Numbered from the stretch's first letter, positions 17,860 through 28,249 are shown. The stretch is DNA of 64,000 nt from Schumannella soli (GCF_006517435.1 NZ_VHQG01000004.1:310001-374000); one strand, 5' to 3'. Numbers and translations: made by a program. Notes: generated from the letters alone by a model not told the origin.

Positions 17860-18278
17860 TACGCGTCGCCCTCCTCGCGCTTGATGATGCGTGCCTTGAG
17901 CGGCAGCTTGTGGATTGCACGGAGAAGCGCGCCACGGGCGAGCTCCTCGTCGACGCCGGCGACCTCGAAGAGGACGCGGCCCGGCTTGACGTTCGCGACC
18001 CACCACTCCGGCGAGCCCTTACCCGAACCCATGCGGGTCTCGGCGGGCTTCTTGGTCAGCGGGCGGTCGGGGTAGATGTTGATCCACACCTTTCCGCCGC
18101 GCTTGATGTGGCGCGTCATGGCGATACGAGCGGCCTCGATCTGACGGTTCGTGACATACGCGGGCGTCAGAGCCTGGATGCCGAACTCGCCGAAGCTGAC
18201 CTTCGTGCCACCGGTCGCCTGGCCGGAACGGCCGGGGTGGTGCTGCTTGCGGTGCTTGACCTTACGGGGAATCAGCAT
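17859..18278 (-). CDS. rplP: 50S ribosomal protein L16
   Basis: A 139-residue protein near the peptidyl transferase centre. [40 protein letters not shown] and [19 protein letters not shown] are characteristic. It starts three bases after rpsC. Confidence 0.99.
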   Translation of the reverse strand: MLIPRKVKHRKQHHPGRSGQATGGTKVSFGEFGIQALTPAYVTNRQIEAARIAMTRHIKRGGKVWINIYPDRPLTKKPAETRMGSGKGSPEWWVANVKPGRVLFEVAGVDEELARGALLRAIHKLPLKARIIKREEGDA

Positions 18279-18281
18279 GGT

Positions 18282-19043
18282 TTACGCCTCAGCTCCTGCG
18301 GTGGCGGGGGCGGCCTCGGCGTTGCGGGGGCCGCGGCCACGGCCGCCGTCACGACGCTCGGGGCGCGACGACTTCTGAGACGCCTGCTCGCGAGCGAGTT
18401 CCTTGTTGGTGATGTCGCCCTTGTAGATCCAGACCTTCACGCCGATGCGGCCGAACGTCGTCTTGGCCTCGTAGAAGCCGTAGTCGATGTTCGCGCGCAG
18501 CGTGTGCAGGGGCACGCGGCCCTCGCGGTAGAACTCCGAGCGGGACATCTCCGCGCCGCCGAGGCGGCCGGAGACCTGGATGCGGATGCCCTTGGCGCCG
18601 GCGCGCTGCGCGCCCTGCAGGCCCTTGCGCATGGCGCGACGGAACGCGACACGGGCGGAGAGCTGCTCGGCGATGCCCTGCGCGACGAGCTGGGCCTCGG
18701 CCTCGGGGTTCTTCACCTCGAGGATGTTGAGCTGGATCTGCTTCTTGGTGAGCTTCTCCAGGTCGGCGCGGATGCGCTCGGCCTCGGCGCCGCGGCGGCC
18801 GATGACGATGCCGGGACGCGCGGTGTGGATGTCCACACGCACGCGGTCGCGGGTGCGCTCGATCTCGATCTTGGCGACACCGGCGCGGTCGAGCTGCGTG
18901 GTGAGCAGACGACGGATGCGCACGTCCTCGGCCACGTAGTCGGCGTAGCGCTGACCCGGCTTGGTCGAGTCGGCGAACCAACGCGAGGTGTGGTCGGTGG
19001 TGATGCCGAGACGGAAGCCGTACGGGTTGACCTTCTGGCCCAT
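18282..19043 (-). CDS. rpsC: 30S ribosomal protein S3
   Basis: A 253-residue mRNA-entry protein. The N-terminal KH domain holds the GRRG loop in [17 protein letters not shown]; the C-terminal domain holds [21 protein letters not shown] Gly/Arg/Ala-rich tail of about 35 residues closes the protein. It overlaps rplV by one base. Confidence 0.99.
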   Translation of the reverse strand: MGQKVNPYGFRLGITTDHTSRWFADSTKPGQRYADYVAEDVRIRRLLTTQLDRAGVAKIEIERTRDRVRVDIHTARPGIVIGRRGAEAERIRADLEKLTKKQIQLNILEVKNPEAEAQLVAQGIAEQLSARVAFRRAMRKGLQGAQRAGAKGIRIQVSGRLGGAEMSRSEFYREGRVPLHTLRANIDYGFYEAKTTFGRIGVKVWIYKGDITNKELAREQASQKSSRPERRDGGRGRGPRNAEAAPATAGAEA

Positions 19044-19447
19044 TACTTGCTCGCCTTCTTGCTGCCGGCGGCGACCGGGGTCGCGTCCGTGAGCTCGTCA
19101 GGGGTCGAGAGCACGACCGTGATGTGGCTGGTGCGCTTCAGGATCTTGAAGGCGCGACCCTGCGCACGCGGCTGGAACCGCTTGCGGGTAGCACCCTCGT
19201 CGACCCAGGCACCCGACACGAACAGGTCCTGCTCGTCGAGGTACTGGTTGCTCGCATCCGCCTTGACGCGGGCGTTCGCAACGGCGGACGCGACGAGCTT
19301 GTAGATCGGCTCGCTCGCACCCTGCGGCGCGAACTTCAGGATGGCCAGGGCCTCCTGAGCCTGCTTGCCCTTGATCAGGGCGATGACGCGACGGGCCTTC
19401 TGAGGCGTGACGCGGATGTGTCGCACGCGGGCGATGGACTCCACCAT
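19043..19447 (-). CDS. rplV: 50S ribosomal protein L22
   Basis: A 134-residue tunnel-lining protein: [20 protein letters not shown], and the beta-hairpin region [20 protein letters not shown], where macrolide resistance changes arise; it looks normal here. It ends with a short Lys-rich tail and lies 23 bp after rpsS. Confidence 0.99.
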   Translation of the reverse strand: MVESIARVRHIRVTPQKARRVIALIKGKQAQEALAILKFAPQGASEPIYKLVASAVANARVKADASNQYLDEQDLFVSGAWVDEGATRKRFQPRAQGRAFKILKRTSHITVVLSTPDELTDATPVAAGSKKASK

Positions 19448-19470
19448 TTCTCTCTCCTCCTCGTGTCGCC

Positions 19471-19752
19471 TTAGCGGCGACGGCCCTTCTTGTCGTCCTT
19501 CTCGTGACCGCGGAAGGTGCGGGTCGGCGCGAACTCGCCGAGCTTGTGGCCGACCATGGTCTCGGTCACGAACACGGGGATGTGCTTGCGTCCGTCATGC
19601 ACCGCGATGGTGTGGCCCAGCATCGCCGGGATGATCATCGAGCGGCGCGACCAGGTCTTGATCACGTTCTTGCTGTTGGCCTCGTTCGCGACCTGCACCT
19701 TGCGAAGCAGGTGGTCGTCGACGAAGGGGCCCTTCTTGAGACTGCGCGGCAT
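19471..19752 (-). CDS. rpsS: 30S ribosomal protein S19
   Basis: A 93-residue head protein: [40 protein letters not shown] and [20 protein letters not shown] are conserved. It starts 15 bp after rplB. Confidence 0.99.
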   Translation of the reverse strand: MPRSLKKGPFVDDHLLRKVQVANEANSKNVIKTWSRRSMIIPAMLGHTIAVHDGRKHIPVFVTETMVGHKLGEFAPTRTFRGHEKDDKKGRRR

Positions 19753-19767
19753 CTTCTACAACTTCCC

Positions 19768-20604
<837 letters not shown>

Positions 20605-20623
20605 GTGTCTGTCTCCTTCGGCC

Positions 20624-20923
20624 TTATCCGACAGCCGTGAAGATGTCGATCGAGCCGGACTTGAGGGTGACGATCGCGCGCTTGGTGTCCTTGCGCTTGC
20701 CGAGGCCGAAGCGCGTGCGGCGGGTCTTGCCGGTGCGGTTCAGCGTGTTCACCGAGGCGACCTTGACGCCGAAGATCTTCTCGATCGCCAGCTTGATCTC
20801 GGTCTTGTTCGAGCGGGGGTCGACGACGAAGGTGTACTTGCCGTCGTCGATCAGGCCGTAGCTCTTCTCGCTCACGACCGGCGCGATGATGATGTCGCGC
20901 GGGTCCTTGTTGTAGCCGCTCAT
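20624..20923 (-). CDS. rplW: 50S ribosomal protein L23
   Basis: A 99-residue tunnel-exit protein that docks trigger factor and [23 protein letters not shown] and the basic loop [20 protein letters not shown]. Its ATG overlaps the rplD stop by four bases. Confidence 0.99.
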   Translation of the reverse strand: MSGYNKDPRDIIIAPVVSEKSYGLIDDGKYTFVVDPRSNKTEIKLAIEKIFGVKVASVNTLNRTGKTRRTRFGLGKRKDTKRAIVTLKSGSIDIFTAVG

Positions 20924-21573
20924 GCGGAGACCTCCTGCTTGGCGGCGGTCTTCGCGGCGACGAAGCCGTCGAACGCAGCCTTGGTGAAGACGATGTCGTC
21001 GCTGACGACGACGTCGTAGGCGTTGAGCTGGTCGGCGAAGAGCACGTGCACCGACGGGATGTTGCGCACGCTCTTCAGGCCGGTCTCGTCATCGCGCTCG
21101 AGGACGATCAGCACGTTCTTGTCGGCCTTGAGGCCGGTGAGAACCGCGACGGCGTCCTTGGTCGACGGGGTGTCGATGCCGAAGTCGGCGATCACGTGGA
21201 GGCGCTGGCCGCGGGCACGGTCCGAGAGAAGGCCGAGCAGAGCAGCGGCGATCATCTTCTTGGGGGTGCGCTGGCTGTAGTCGCGCGGCACCGGGCCGTG
21301 CACGACGCCACCGCCGGTGTGCTCGGGGGCGCGGATCGAGCCCTGACGGCTGCGACCGGTTCCCTTCTGCTTGAACGGCTTGCGACCGGCGCCGGAGACC
21401 TCTCCGCGGTTCTTGGTCTTGTGCGTGCCCTGACGCGCGGCGGCGAGCTGCGCGGTCACCACCTGGTGGATGAGGGGCACGTTGGTCTGCACGTCGAAGA
21501 TCGACGCGGGCAGCTCGACCGATCCGGCCTTCTTGCCCTTCGCGTCGACGACGTCGAGGGTTGCGTCAGCCAT
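20920..21573 (-). CDS. rplD: 50S ribosomal protein L4
   Basis: A 217-residue protein whose loop reaches the exit tunnel: [40 protein letters not shown] and [10 protein letters not shown] are visible. ATG 21573 is chosen over a GTG two codons upstream because GAAGGAG lies eight bases before it. In enterobacteria L4 also represses its own operon through the S10 leader; no such site is proven here. Confidence 0.99.
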   Translation of the reverse strand: MADATLDVVDAKGKKAGSVELPASIFDVQTNVPLIHQVVTAQLAAARQGTHKTKNRGEVSGAGRKPFKQKGTGRSRQGSIRAPEHTGGGVVHGPVPRDYSQRTPKKMIAAALLGLLSDRARGQRLHVIADFGIDTPSTKDAVAVLTGLKADKNVLIVLERDDETGLKSVRNIPSVHVLFADQLNAYDVVVSDDIVFTKAAFDGFVAAKTAAKQEVSA

Positions 21574-21575
21574 GA

Positions 21576-22226
21576 TCACTTCTCCTTCACGGCGGTGCGG
21601 ACGAAGACGATGCGGCCACGAGCGCCGGGAACGGCGCCCTTGACCAGGATGAGGCCCTTCTCCAGGTCGACGGCGTGGACCTTGAGGCCCTGCACCGTGA
21701 CGCGGTCGCCACCCATGCGACCGGCCATGCGCATGCCCTTGAAGACACGGCTGGGGGTCGAGGAGGCGCCGATGGAGCCCGGCTTGCGGTGGTTGCGGTG
21801 CGCACCGTGCGAAGCGGAGACGCCCTTGAAGTTGTGGCGCTTCATGACACCGGCGAAGCCCTTGCCCTTGCTGGTGCCGACGACGTCGACGTACTGGCCG
21901 GCCTCGAAGATGTCGACGGCGAGCTCCTGTCCGAGCGTGTACTCGGCAGCATCGGGGGTGCGGACCTCGGTGAGGTGACGGCGCGGCGTGACGCCGGCCT
22001 TCTCGAAGTGGCCGCCCGTGGGCTTGTTGACCTTGCGCGGGTCGATCTGGCCGTAGGCGATCTGCACGGCGGTGTAGCCGTCGACCTCCTGCGAGCGGAT
22101 CTGGGTCACGACGTTGGGGGTGATCTGGACCACGGTCACGGGAACGAGCTTGTTGTTCTCGTCCCAGACCTGGGTCATGCCGAGCTTGGTGCCCAGCAGA
22201 CCCTTGGTCGTCTTGAGAGCAGACAT
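21576..22226 (-). CDS. rplC: 50S ribosomal protein L3
   Basis: A 216-residue early-assembly protein: [40 protein letters not shown] and the [20 protein letters not shown] loop, near which the conserved glutamine methylation site lies in other bacteria. It is 27 bp from rpsJ and two bases from rplD. Confidence 0.99.
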   Translation of the reverse strand: MSALKTTKGLLGTKLGMTQVWDENNKLVPVTVVQITPNVVTQIRSQEVDGYTAVQIAYGQIDPRKVNKPTGGHFEKAGVTPRRHLTEVRTPDAAEYTLGQELAVDIFEAGQYVDVVGTSKGKGFAGVMKRHNFKGVSASHGAHRNHRKPGSIGASSTPSRVFKGMRMAGRMGGDRVTVQGLKVHAVDLEKGLILVKGAVPGARGRIVFVRTAVKEK

Positions 22227-22253
22227 GGGAATCCTTCTGGTGGGAGCTCGGGT

Positions 22254-22562
22254 TTAGAGCTTGATCTCGATGTTGACGTCCGCCGGCAGGTCGAGACGCA
22301 TGAGCGAGTCCACGGCCTTCGGCGTCGGGTCGACGATGTCGATCAGGCGCTTGTGGGTGCGCTTCTCGAAGTGCTCGCGGGAGTCCTTGTACTTGTGGGG
22401 GCTGCGGATGACAACCACCACGTTCTTCTCCGTCGGCAGCGGGACCGGACCGACGACGGTCGCTCCGGCGCGGGTGACGGTGTCGACGATCTTGCGGGCC
22501 GACGCGTCGAGACCTGCGTGGTCGTACGACTTCAGTCGGATGCGGATCTTCTGTCCGGCCAT
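22254..22562 (-). CDS. rpsJ: 30S ribosomal protein S10
   Basis: A 102-residue head protein, also the NusE subunit of antitermination complexes. [40 protein letters not shown] and [19 protein letters not shown] are conserved. It is the first gene of the S10 operon, behind a leader of about 300 nt. ATG 22562 is the standard start; the upstream open frame is leader sequence. Confidence 0.99.
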   Translation of the reverse strand: MAGQKIRIRLKSYDHAGLDASARKIVDTVTRAGATVVGPVPLPTEKNVVVVIRSPHKYKDSREHFEKRTHKRLIDIVDPTPKAVDSLMRLDLPADVNIEIKL

Positions 22563-22870
22563 ACTCAACTCTCTTCTATCTGCTCGGCGCACAGGTCTGG
22601 CCTGTCCGCCTTGCGCAGCACTTCTGCTGGCGCACCACTGTTCTTCTGTCAATCCGCGTCCTGCGGACTCCGTGCGGAAACAACCGCACTCGGCACACGC
22701 CACTCCAAGGTGTTCCTGGCTGGCAGGCATCCGCGGAGTCGGATTCGATTGAAGCTGTGCTCTGCTGCCCGAGGCCCAACCTCTCGCGAGAGCCGGTCGC
22801 GGGGACCTGGCTTCGGGGGTTGTGCACTGCACTGGCAGTGATCCGCGCGCACGCGCACGGAATGTTGAAC
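22563..22870 (-). promoter_or_regulatory. Long 5' leader of the S10 operon
   Basis: About 308 nt lie between the predicted transcript start near 22870 and rpsJ, with no recognisable gene. Visible structure includes a tight 6-bp hairpin (22825-22840), a perfect 12-base palindrome CTCTCGCGAGAG (22781-22792), a 5-bp hairpin (22591-22605) and a possible 7-bp long-range pairing (22666-22672 with 22734-22740). An 83-codon open frame inside it has no ribosome binding site. A regulatory role is an inference from length and structure. Confidence 0.45.
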
Positions 22871-22876
22871 TAGGAG

Positions 22877-22906
22877 AGTCTGCCACAGCGCCGCGGCGCC
22901 GTGCAA
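22877..22906 (-). promoter_or_regulatory. Promoter of the S10 operon
   Basis: On the minus strand TTGCAC (22901-22906), 18 bases, CAGACT (22877-22882), the latter preceded by TGG. This resembles strong actinobacterial ribosomal promoters. The region from here to the topoisomerase gene otherwise holds only its terminator. Confidence 0.6.
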
Positions 22907-23005
22907 CCCGGGCGTGTCGCGTTCGGCGTGTCGCGCCCGGCCCGGATTCCCGGGGGATGCGAGCCATCCTCTCTCCGGGTCGCGGCAGCCCGCATCAGTG
23001 CTCGC

Positions 23006-23030
23006 CCGGGCGGGACCGGTGCCCGCCCGG
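23006..23030 (-). terminator. Terminator after topoisomerase IB gene
   Basis: A 9-bp perfect GC stem (23006-23014 with 23022-23030) and seven-base loop, 14 bases after the stop of the topoisomerase gene and before the S10 promoter. Confidence 0.5.
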
Positions 23031-23044
23031 TGCGGCGAACCTCG

Positions 23045-24022
23045 CTAGGAGAAGAGGAGCGCGCGCAGCTCCGACTCGGCCGATCCGATGCGGCCCGGGT
23101 CGATCGTCACGCCGTCGGCGTAGAGATCGAGGATGCGGGGATCGACGTAGCTCGCCCGTGCGATCGCGGGGGTGTTGCTGAGCACGGCGGAGGCGTCGCG
23201 CATCGCCTGCGCGATCGCGCGCTTGCGGGCGGTCGGCGTGCGCTCCGGCCCGTGCTTCGCGAGGCTGACGGCCGCGGCGACCGTGCCGTGGAGCGTGCGG
23301 AAGTCCTTGGCCGTGAAGTCGCCACCGGTGCGCGCCCGCACATCCTCGTTGATCTCGGCGGCGGCGAGCGGGTGCCAGCCCCGGTCGTCGCGCCAGGCCA
23401 GCAGCCGCGCTCGGCCGCCGCGGCGCTTGAGCCGCGCGACCACGGCGGCGAGATCGACGTCGCGGATGTCGGATTCCCACTCCTGCCCGCTCTTCGCCGG
23501 GAAGCGCAGCTCGACGGTGTCGCCGCCGCGCACCGTCACGTGCGCGCCGAGCAGGGTCGACAGCCCGAAGGAGCCGTGGGAGCTGGCGTACTGCTCCGAC
23601 CCGACGCGCAGGCTGCCGGTGTCGAGCATCCGGAACGCGGCGGCGAGCGCCCGCTCGCGGCTCACGCCCACCCCGTCGTCGCGGCGCAGGTCGATCGTGA
23701 CCTGGCGTCGCGCGGCCGGCAGCGTCTCGGCGAGCGCGAGGGCGCGGTCGTGCTTGATGCGGTCCTTCTGCTCGCGCCAGGTCGGGTGGTAGATGTACTG
23801 CCGCCGGCCGGCGCCGTCGACACCGGTGGCCTGGATGTGCCCGTTGGGGAACGGGGCGATCCACACCTCGGTCCAGGCGGGCGGGATCGCGAGGGCGTCG
23901 AAGCGCGCCCGCAGCTCGGCGTCGCGCACGGTCGTGCCGTCGGCATCCCGGTAGCTGAAGCCGCGGCCGGAGGCGACGCGGCGGTATCCCGGTCCGGCGG
24001 AGTCGCTGCGGCGCAATCGCAT
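23045..24022 (-). CDS. DNA topoisomerase IB (poxvirus-like)
   Basis: Relaxes supercoils by a transient 3'-phosphotyrosyl link. The 325 residues hold the N-terminal domain (DALAIPPAWTEVWIAPFPNG; HIQATGVDGAGRRQYIYHP) and the catalytic domain with FRMLDTGSLRVGSEQYASSH, a TAKDFRTLHGT block and the active-site tyrosine at about residue 292 in ARASYVDPRILD. Length and order match bacterial TopIB. It has a TAGCGT -10 box six to seven bases before its ATG and no Shine-Dalgarno, so it is probably leaderless and separate from the ROK gene behind it. Confidence 0.95.
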   Translation of the reverse strand: MRLRRSDSAGPGYRRVASGRGFSYRDADGTTVRDAELRARFDALAIPPAWTEVWIAPFPNGHIQATGVDGAGRRQYIYHPTWREQKDRIKHDRALALAETLPAARRQVTIDLRRDDGVGVSRERALAAAFRMLDTGSLRVGSEQYASSHGSFGLSTLLGAHVTVRGGDTVELRFPAKSGQEWESDIRDVDLAAVVARLKRRGGRARLLAWRDDRGWHPLAAAEINEDVRARTGGDFTAKDFRTLHGTVAAAVSLAKHGPERTPTARKRAIAQAMRDASAVLSNTPAIARASYVDPRILDLYADGVTIDPGRIGSAESELRALLFS

Positions 24023-24028
24023 GCGCTG

Positions 24029-24034
24029 ACGCTA
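24029..24034 (-). promoter_or_regulatory. -10 box of topoisomerase IB gene (leaderless)
   Basis: TAGCGT on the minus strand, six bases before the ATG at 24022; identical to the box before the Prim-Pol gene. Confidence 0.4.
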
Positions 24035-24129
24035 GATCGCGGGCGCTCCCTGGCGCGCGAGCGCGCAGTCGGCATCCAGCGGGAGGAGGTTGCGCTCACA
24101 GCCGGCGCGCCACATCCCCTCGAGCCGGT

Positions 24130-25281
24130 TCAGGCGGCGCCGACCCCGGCCTCGTGCGCGAGCACGCGGTCGGCGGCGACGAGGGCCAGCCCGCGCACGC
24201 CGACCAGTTCGCCGATCGTCGACAGACGGATCTCGAGGTTGCGCGTCGCGAGCGGGGCGGCACGCTGGTAGACGCGCTCGCGGATGCCCGACAGCAGCAC
24301 CTCCCCCGTGTCCGCGAGTAGACCGGAGAGCACGATCGTGGCCGGGTTCAGCACGCTGACGAGTCCCGCGATCGCATCGCCCAGAACACGGCCGGCGCGA
24401 CGCACGGCCTGCACCGCCTCGGCCTGCCCACGGCGCACCTGCTCGACCAGGTCGGCGACGCTCGCGGTGGCGATGCCGAGCTCATCGAGGTCGCGGCGCA
24501 GCGCCCATCCGCCGGCATAGGCCTCGACGCAGCCGAGGTTGCCGCAGCGGCAGGGCAGCGGGTTCTCGTCGTCGGCGGCGGTGGAGCGGGTGTGGCCGAC
24601 GTCGCCGGCGGCACCATCGCTGCCGCGGATGATCGCGCCGTTGAACACGAGTCCGCTGCCGACGCCGGTGCCCAGCTTCAGGCTGATGAGGTTGTCGCTG
24701 CCGATCGCGCGAGCCTCGGCGACCGCGCGCGCGTTCGCGTCGTTCTCGACGACGACCGGCACGGCCCAGCGCGCGCCGAACCAGCCGGCGATGTCGAAGC
24801 CGTCCCATCCGGTCATGATCGGCGGGTTGACGACGCGGCCGGCGGCGAACTCGACCGGACCGGGGACCCCGACTCCGACGCCCCAGACCTCGTCGGCGAT
24901 CGCGAGCTCGTCGACGGCGGAGGCGACCTCGGCGAGCACCGCCTCGGGGCCCTGCCACACGTCGATCGCGCGCGAGACGTGACGCAGCGGCTCGCCCGCG
25001 AGGTCGCAGACGCCGACGGTCAGCCCGGTGGCACCGATGTCGGCGGCGATCACGACGGCGCGGTCGGCGCGGAAGGCGAAACGGCTGGAGGGCCGGCCCC
25101 CGGTCGACTCCCCTCCCCCGATCTCCTCGATGAGGCCGGCGTCGGCGAGCGCGGTCAGCCGGCCGTTCACGGTCGAGCGCGAGAGTCCGGTCAGCTCCAT
25201 CACCTCGGTGCGGCTGAGCTCGGCACGGTCGCGGAACAGCGCGAGGACGTCGCCGAAGGGGGCGATCGGCACTGCGGTCAT
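24130..25281 (-). CDS. ROK-family transcriptional repressor
   Basis: Predicted sugar-responsive repressor of the divergent ketose operon. The 383 residues start with a winged helix-turn-helix (about 9-60; LSRTEVMELTGLSRSTVNGR) followed by a ROK sugar-kinase-like domain with DIGATGLTVGV, GVGVPGPV, VENDANARA and the zinc motif CRCGNLGCVEAYAGG. ATG 25281 has ACGGAG at suitable spacing. The intergenic region holds three copies of a CAAAAG half-site. The inducer is unknown; a ketohexose or its phosphate is inferred from the neighbours. Confidence 0.92.
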   Translation of the reverse strand: MTAVPIAPFGDVLALFRDRAELSRTEVMELTGLSRSTVNGRLTALADAGLIEEIGGGESTGGRPSSRFAFRADRAVVIAADIGATGLTVGVCDLAGEPLRHVSRAIDVWQGPEAVLAEVASAVDELAIADEVWGVGVGVPGPVEFAAGRVVNPPIMTGWDGFDIAGWFGARWAVPVVVENDANARAVAEARAIGSDNLISLKLGTGVGSGLVFNGAIIRGSDGAAGDVGHTRSTAADDENPLPCRCGNLGCVEAYAGGWALRRDLDELGIATASVADLVEQVRRGQAEAVQAVRRAGRVLGDAIAGLVSVLNPATIVLSGLLADTGEVLLSGIRERVYQRAAPLATRNLEIRLSTIGELVGVRGLALVAADRVLAHEAGVGAA

Positions 25282-25325
25282 GGCGGCTCCGTTGCGAGGT
25301 GTGGCCCTACCTTACCCAACAAGTG

Positions 25326-25367
25326 ATCAAAAGCCAGCAGACTTTTGTGTTGCAGATAATCAAAAGT
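25326..25367. promoter_or_regulatory. Candidate ROK operator
   Basis: An AT-rich patch in a GC-rich genome. ATCAAAAG occurs at 25326-25333 and 25359-25366; CTTTTG, its inverse, lies between them at 25342-25347. The halves form CAAAAG-8-CTTTTG and ACTTTTG-13-CAAAAGT inverted repeats. The right-hand half lies inside the spacer of the importer promoter, so binding would block RNA polymerase. Confidence 0.6.
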
Positions 25368-25378
25368 TCCCGTAGCTT
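25350..25378 (+). promoter_or_regulatory. Promoter of the ketose operon
   Basis: TTGCAG (25350-25355), 17 bases, TAGCTT (25373-25378), 45 bases before the ATG of the binding protein. The spacer contains the third CAAAAG half-site of the presumed operator. Confidence 0.6.
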
Positions 25379-25423
25379 CTCCCCCACTGGCACGCAGTGG
25401 TGCCCCGAACCCTGAGGGTCGAC

Positions 25424-26455
25424 ATGTTCAGCAACGAAGCGACAGCGAAGCGCGCGGCCCGCGTGCTCCTCCCGATCGGCGTCCTCGCGCTCGCACTCGC
25501 GGGCTGCTCCACCGGAGGCGGCGCCTCCGACAGCGGATCGACCAAGGTCGCCGCCGTCATCAAGGGCCTCGACAACCCCTTCTTCCAGGCGATGGAAGAC
25601 GGCATCGACGACACCGCCAAGGCCGACAAGGTCTCGGCCACCGTGCAGGCCGCCGCCGACATCACCGACACGACCGGCCAGGCCGACAAGCTCACGACGC
25701 TCGCCGGACAGGACTTCGGCTGCTTCATCGTCAACCCGATCAGCGGCAGCAACCTCGTGCAGGGCCTCGCCCAGGTCTCCGCCGCCGACAAGCCGATCGT
25801 CAACATCGACCAGCCCGTCGACGAGAAGGCCGCCAAGGCCGGCGGCGTCAAGATCGCCACCTACATCGGCACCGACAACACCAAGGCCGGCGGCAAGGCC
25901 GGCGACTTCGTCGCGAGCAAGGTCGCGGCAGGCTCGAAGATCGCCATCATCGGCGGCATCTCCGGCGACGTCACCAGCGCCGCCCGCGTCGACGGCTTCA
26001 AGGCCGCGATCGACGGCAAGCTCGACGTCGTGCAGGAGTCGGCCGCCGACTGGAACCGCGAGAAGGCGCTGACCACCGCGACCGACATCCTCGCCGCCAA
26101 CCCCGGCATCGCCGCCTTCTTCGCCGCGAACGACGACATGGGCCTCGGCATCGTCAAGGCCGTCGAGAACGCCGGGCTCACCGGCAAGGTCGTCGTCGTC
26201 AGCGTCGACGGCAACAAGGATGCGCTGCAGTCGGTCAAGGACGGCGGCCTCAGCGCGACCGTCGCCCAGTACCCCTACGCCGTCGGAACGCTCGGCGTGC
26301 AGGCCTGCCAGGTCGCGATCCAGGGCGGCAAGCTGCCCGCGAACGTCGAGTCGCCGACCGCGCTCGTCACGCCCGACAAGGCCGACACCGCTCTCGCGAA
26401 GTTCCCGCAGCCCTTCGAGAGCTTCGACAACCCGCTGGAGAAGCTCCTCAAGTAA
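25424..26455 (+). CDS. Sugar ABC transporter substrate-binding lipoprotein (FrcB/RbsB-like)
   Basis: Captures a monosaccharide outside the membrane for the following permease. The 343-residue precursor has a lipoprotein signal peptide with lipobox LALAGC (cysteine at residue 28), then a type I periplasmic-binding fold: VAAVIKGLDNPFFQAMEDGI, CFIVNPISGSNLVQG, YIGTDNTKAGG and FAANDDMGLGIVKAVENAG. ATG 25424 places the signal peptide correctly; GTG 25397 would add nine residues. It opens the operon behind the ROK-controlled promoter. A ketohexose ligand is inferred from the epimerases and kinase in the operon. Confidence 0.93.
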   Translation: MFSNEATAKRAARVLLPIGVLALALAGCSTGGGASDSGSTKVAAVIKGLDNPFFQAMEDGIDDTAKADKVSATVQAAADITDTTGQADKLTTLAGQDFGCFIVNPISGSNLVQGLAQVSAADKPIVNIDQPVDEKAAKAGGVKIATYIGTDNTKAGGKAGDFVASKVAAGSKIAIIGGISGDVTSAARVDGFKAAIDGKLDVVQESAADWNREKALTTATDILAANPGIAAFFAANDDMGLGIVKAVENAGLTGKVVVVSVDGNKDALQSVKDGGLSATVAQYPYAVGTLGVQACQVAIQGGKLPANVESPTALVTPDKADTALAKFPQPFESFDNPLEKLLK

Positions 26456-26500
26456 GGAGCGCATCCACACCACCGGAAACAGGAAGCACCAGGGAGCACC

Positions 26501-27487
26501 GTGACCACCACCCAGCCCGACATCGCCCGGCCGAGCGCCGTGCGATCCGCCCTCGGCGAAGCCCGCCGGCTCAGCTTCTGGGCCGAGAACGCCGCACCGA
26601 TCGGACTCCTCGTGCTGGTCGTCGTGTTCGCCGCGCTCAGCCCGACCTTCCTCAGCCCCGGGAACATCAAGGCGATGCTGGTCGCCGCCGCGATCCTCGT
26701 GATCCTCGGCGTCGCCCAGTCGTTCGTCATCACCACCGGCGGGATCGACCTCTCGATCTCGGCCACCATGACCGTCGGGGCGGTGGGCTTCGGCCTCGCC
26801 TGGCAGGCCGGCGCGGGCTTCATCGCCTCGGCCCTGCTCGCGATCATCGCCTCGACGGTCATCGGCGTCATCAACGGCCTGCTCATCGCGAGCGGCAAGG
26901 TGACCGACTTCATCGCCACCCTCGGCACGCTCTCGCTCGCGACCGGCGCCGCGCTCATCCTCTCGGCGGGCAAGCCGATCCAGGTCACCAGCATCGAGCT
27001 GCTGCGCATCACCACCGGCTCGGTCGGCGTCTTCGGCTACCCGATCATCATCGCCGCGGTCGTGGGCGTGCTCGGCTGGTTCGTCATGTTCCGCACCCGC
27101 TTCGGCCTGCACGTGCAGGCGGTGGGCGGCAGCGAGGAGAGCGCCGTCGCCAACGGCATCAGCGCCACCCGCGTGCGGATCGCCGTCTACGTCATCTCGG
27201 CCGTGCTCGCCGGCCTCGCCGCGCTGCTGCTCGTCGCCCGCGTCGGCGCCGCCGAGCCCACGATCAACACCAGCTACCTGCTCAACTCGATCGCCGCGGT
27301 CGTGCTCGGCGGCGTCAGCCTCACCGGCGGCCGCGCCAAGATCGTCGGCCCCATCCTCGGCGCACTCCTGCTCACCGCACTCGCCAACGGGCTCACCCTG
27401 CTCGGCGTCTCGCAGTTCTACCAGCCCGTCGCCGTCGGCCTCGTCGTGGTGCTCGCCGCGCTGCTGACCCGCTTCCAGAAGAAATGA
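26501..27487 (+). CDS. Sugar ABC transporter permease (FrcC/RbsC-like)
   Basis: Membrane channel of the importer. The 328 residues form about nine to ten helices of the BPD_transp_2 family, with SFVITTGGIDLSISATMTVG and the loop QAVGGSEESAVANGISATRV that contacts the ATPase, then LLNSIAAVVLGGVSLTGGRA. It starts 45 bp after the binding protein and overlaps the ATPase gene by four bases. Confidence 0.95.
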   Translation: MTTTQPDIARPSAVRSALGEARRLSFWAENAAPIGLLVLVVVFAALSPTFLSPGNIKAMLVAAAILVILGVAQSFVITTGGIDLSISATMTVGAVGFGLAWQAGAGFIASALLAIIASTVIGVINGLLIASGKVTDFIATLGTLSLATGAALILSAGKPIQVTSIELLRITTGSVGVFGYPIIIAAVVGVLGWFVMFRTRFGLHVQAVGGSEESAVANGISATRVRIAVYVISAVLAGLAALLLVARVGAAEPTINTSYLLNSIAAVVLGGVSLTGGRAKIVGPILGALLLTALANGLTLLGVSQFYQPVAVGLVVVLAALLTRFQKK

Positions 27488-28248
27488 GCACGTCGATGAC
27501 GACCGCAGACCTCATCCTCCAGGCCACCGACATCCGCAAGTCGTTCGGCGGCGTGCACGCCCTCAAAGGCGCCTCGATCACGATGCGCCGCGGCGAGATC
27601 ACCGCGCTCATCGGCGACAACGGCGCCGGCAAGTCGACGCTCGTGCGCACCATCTCCGGCATCCACCGCCCCGACTCGGGCACCATCACGCTCGACGGCG
27701 AGGTCGTCTCTCTCGACACCCCGAAGGCCGCGCAGAAGCTCGGCATCGAGACCGTGCAGCAGAACCTCGCGCTGGTCGAGGAGCTGACCGTGTGGCAGAA
27801 CTTCTTCCTCGGCCGTGAGAAGACGAAGGGCGTCGGCCCGCTGCGCTGGCTCGACCGCGCCGCCATGAAGCAGACGGCCTCGACCATGCTCGGCGACCTC
27901 GCCGTCAACGTGCCGCCGGTCGGCAGCCGGGTGCGCCGCCTCTCGGGAGGCCAGCGTCAGGCCGTCGCGATCGCCCGCGCCGCCGGATGGGGCAGCAAGA
28001 TCGTGATCATGGACGAGCCCACCGCGGCGCTCGGCGTGCAGGAGACCGAGCGCGTGGAGCAGATCGTCCGCAAGCTGCGCGACCAGGGCGTCGCCGTGCT
28101 GCTCATCAGCCACAACTTCGACCAGGTCATGCGCCTGGCCGACCACGTCTGGGTGATGCGCGCCGGCAACGCGGTCGCCGAGCGGCGCATCGCCGAGACG
28201 AGCGGCGACGAGCTGGTCTCGCTCATCACCGGCGCGAAGGCGGCCTGA
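27484..28248 (+). CDS. Sugar ABC transporter ATPase, single domain (FrcA-like)
   Basis: Powers the importer. The 254-residue protein has one nucleotide-binding domain: Walker A GDNGAGKST (about residues 45-53), signature LSGGQRQAVAIARA and Walker B IVIMDEPTAALG with switch histidine in LISHNFDQV. RbsA-type ATPases usually carry two domains; the single-domain form is that of the FrcA fructose system. It overlaps the permease gene by four bases and is one base from the next gene. Confidence 0.95.
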   Translation: MSTSMTTADLILQATDIRKSFGGVHALKGASITMRRGEITALIGDNGAGKSTLVRTISGIHRPDSGTITLDGEVVSLDTPKAAQKLGIETVQQNLALVEELTVWQNFFLGREKTKGVGPLRWLDRAAMKQTASTMLGDLAVNVPPVGSRVRRLSGGQRQAVAIARAAGWGSKIVIMDEPTAALGVQETERVEQIVRKLRDQGVAVLLISHNFDQVMRLADHVWVMRAGNAVAERRIAETSGDELVSLITGAKAA

Positions 28249-28249
28249 C

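Noticed and set aside
22576-22827. 83-codon open frame in the S10 leader
   Set aside because: No ribosome binding site, overlaps palindromic leader structure, and the protein resembles no family.
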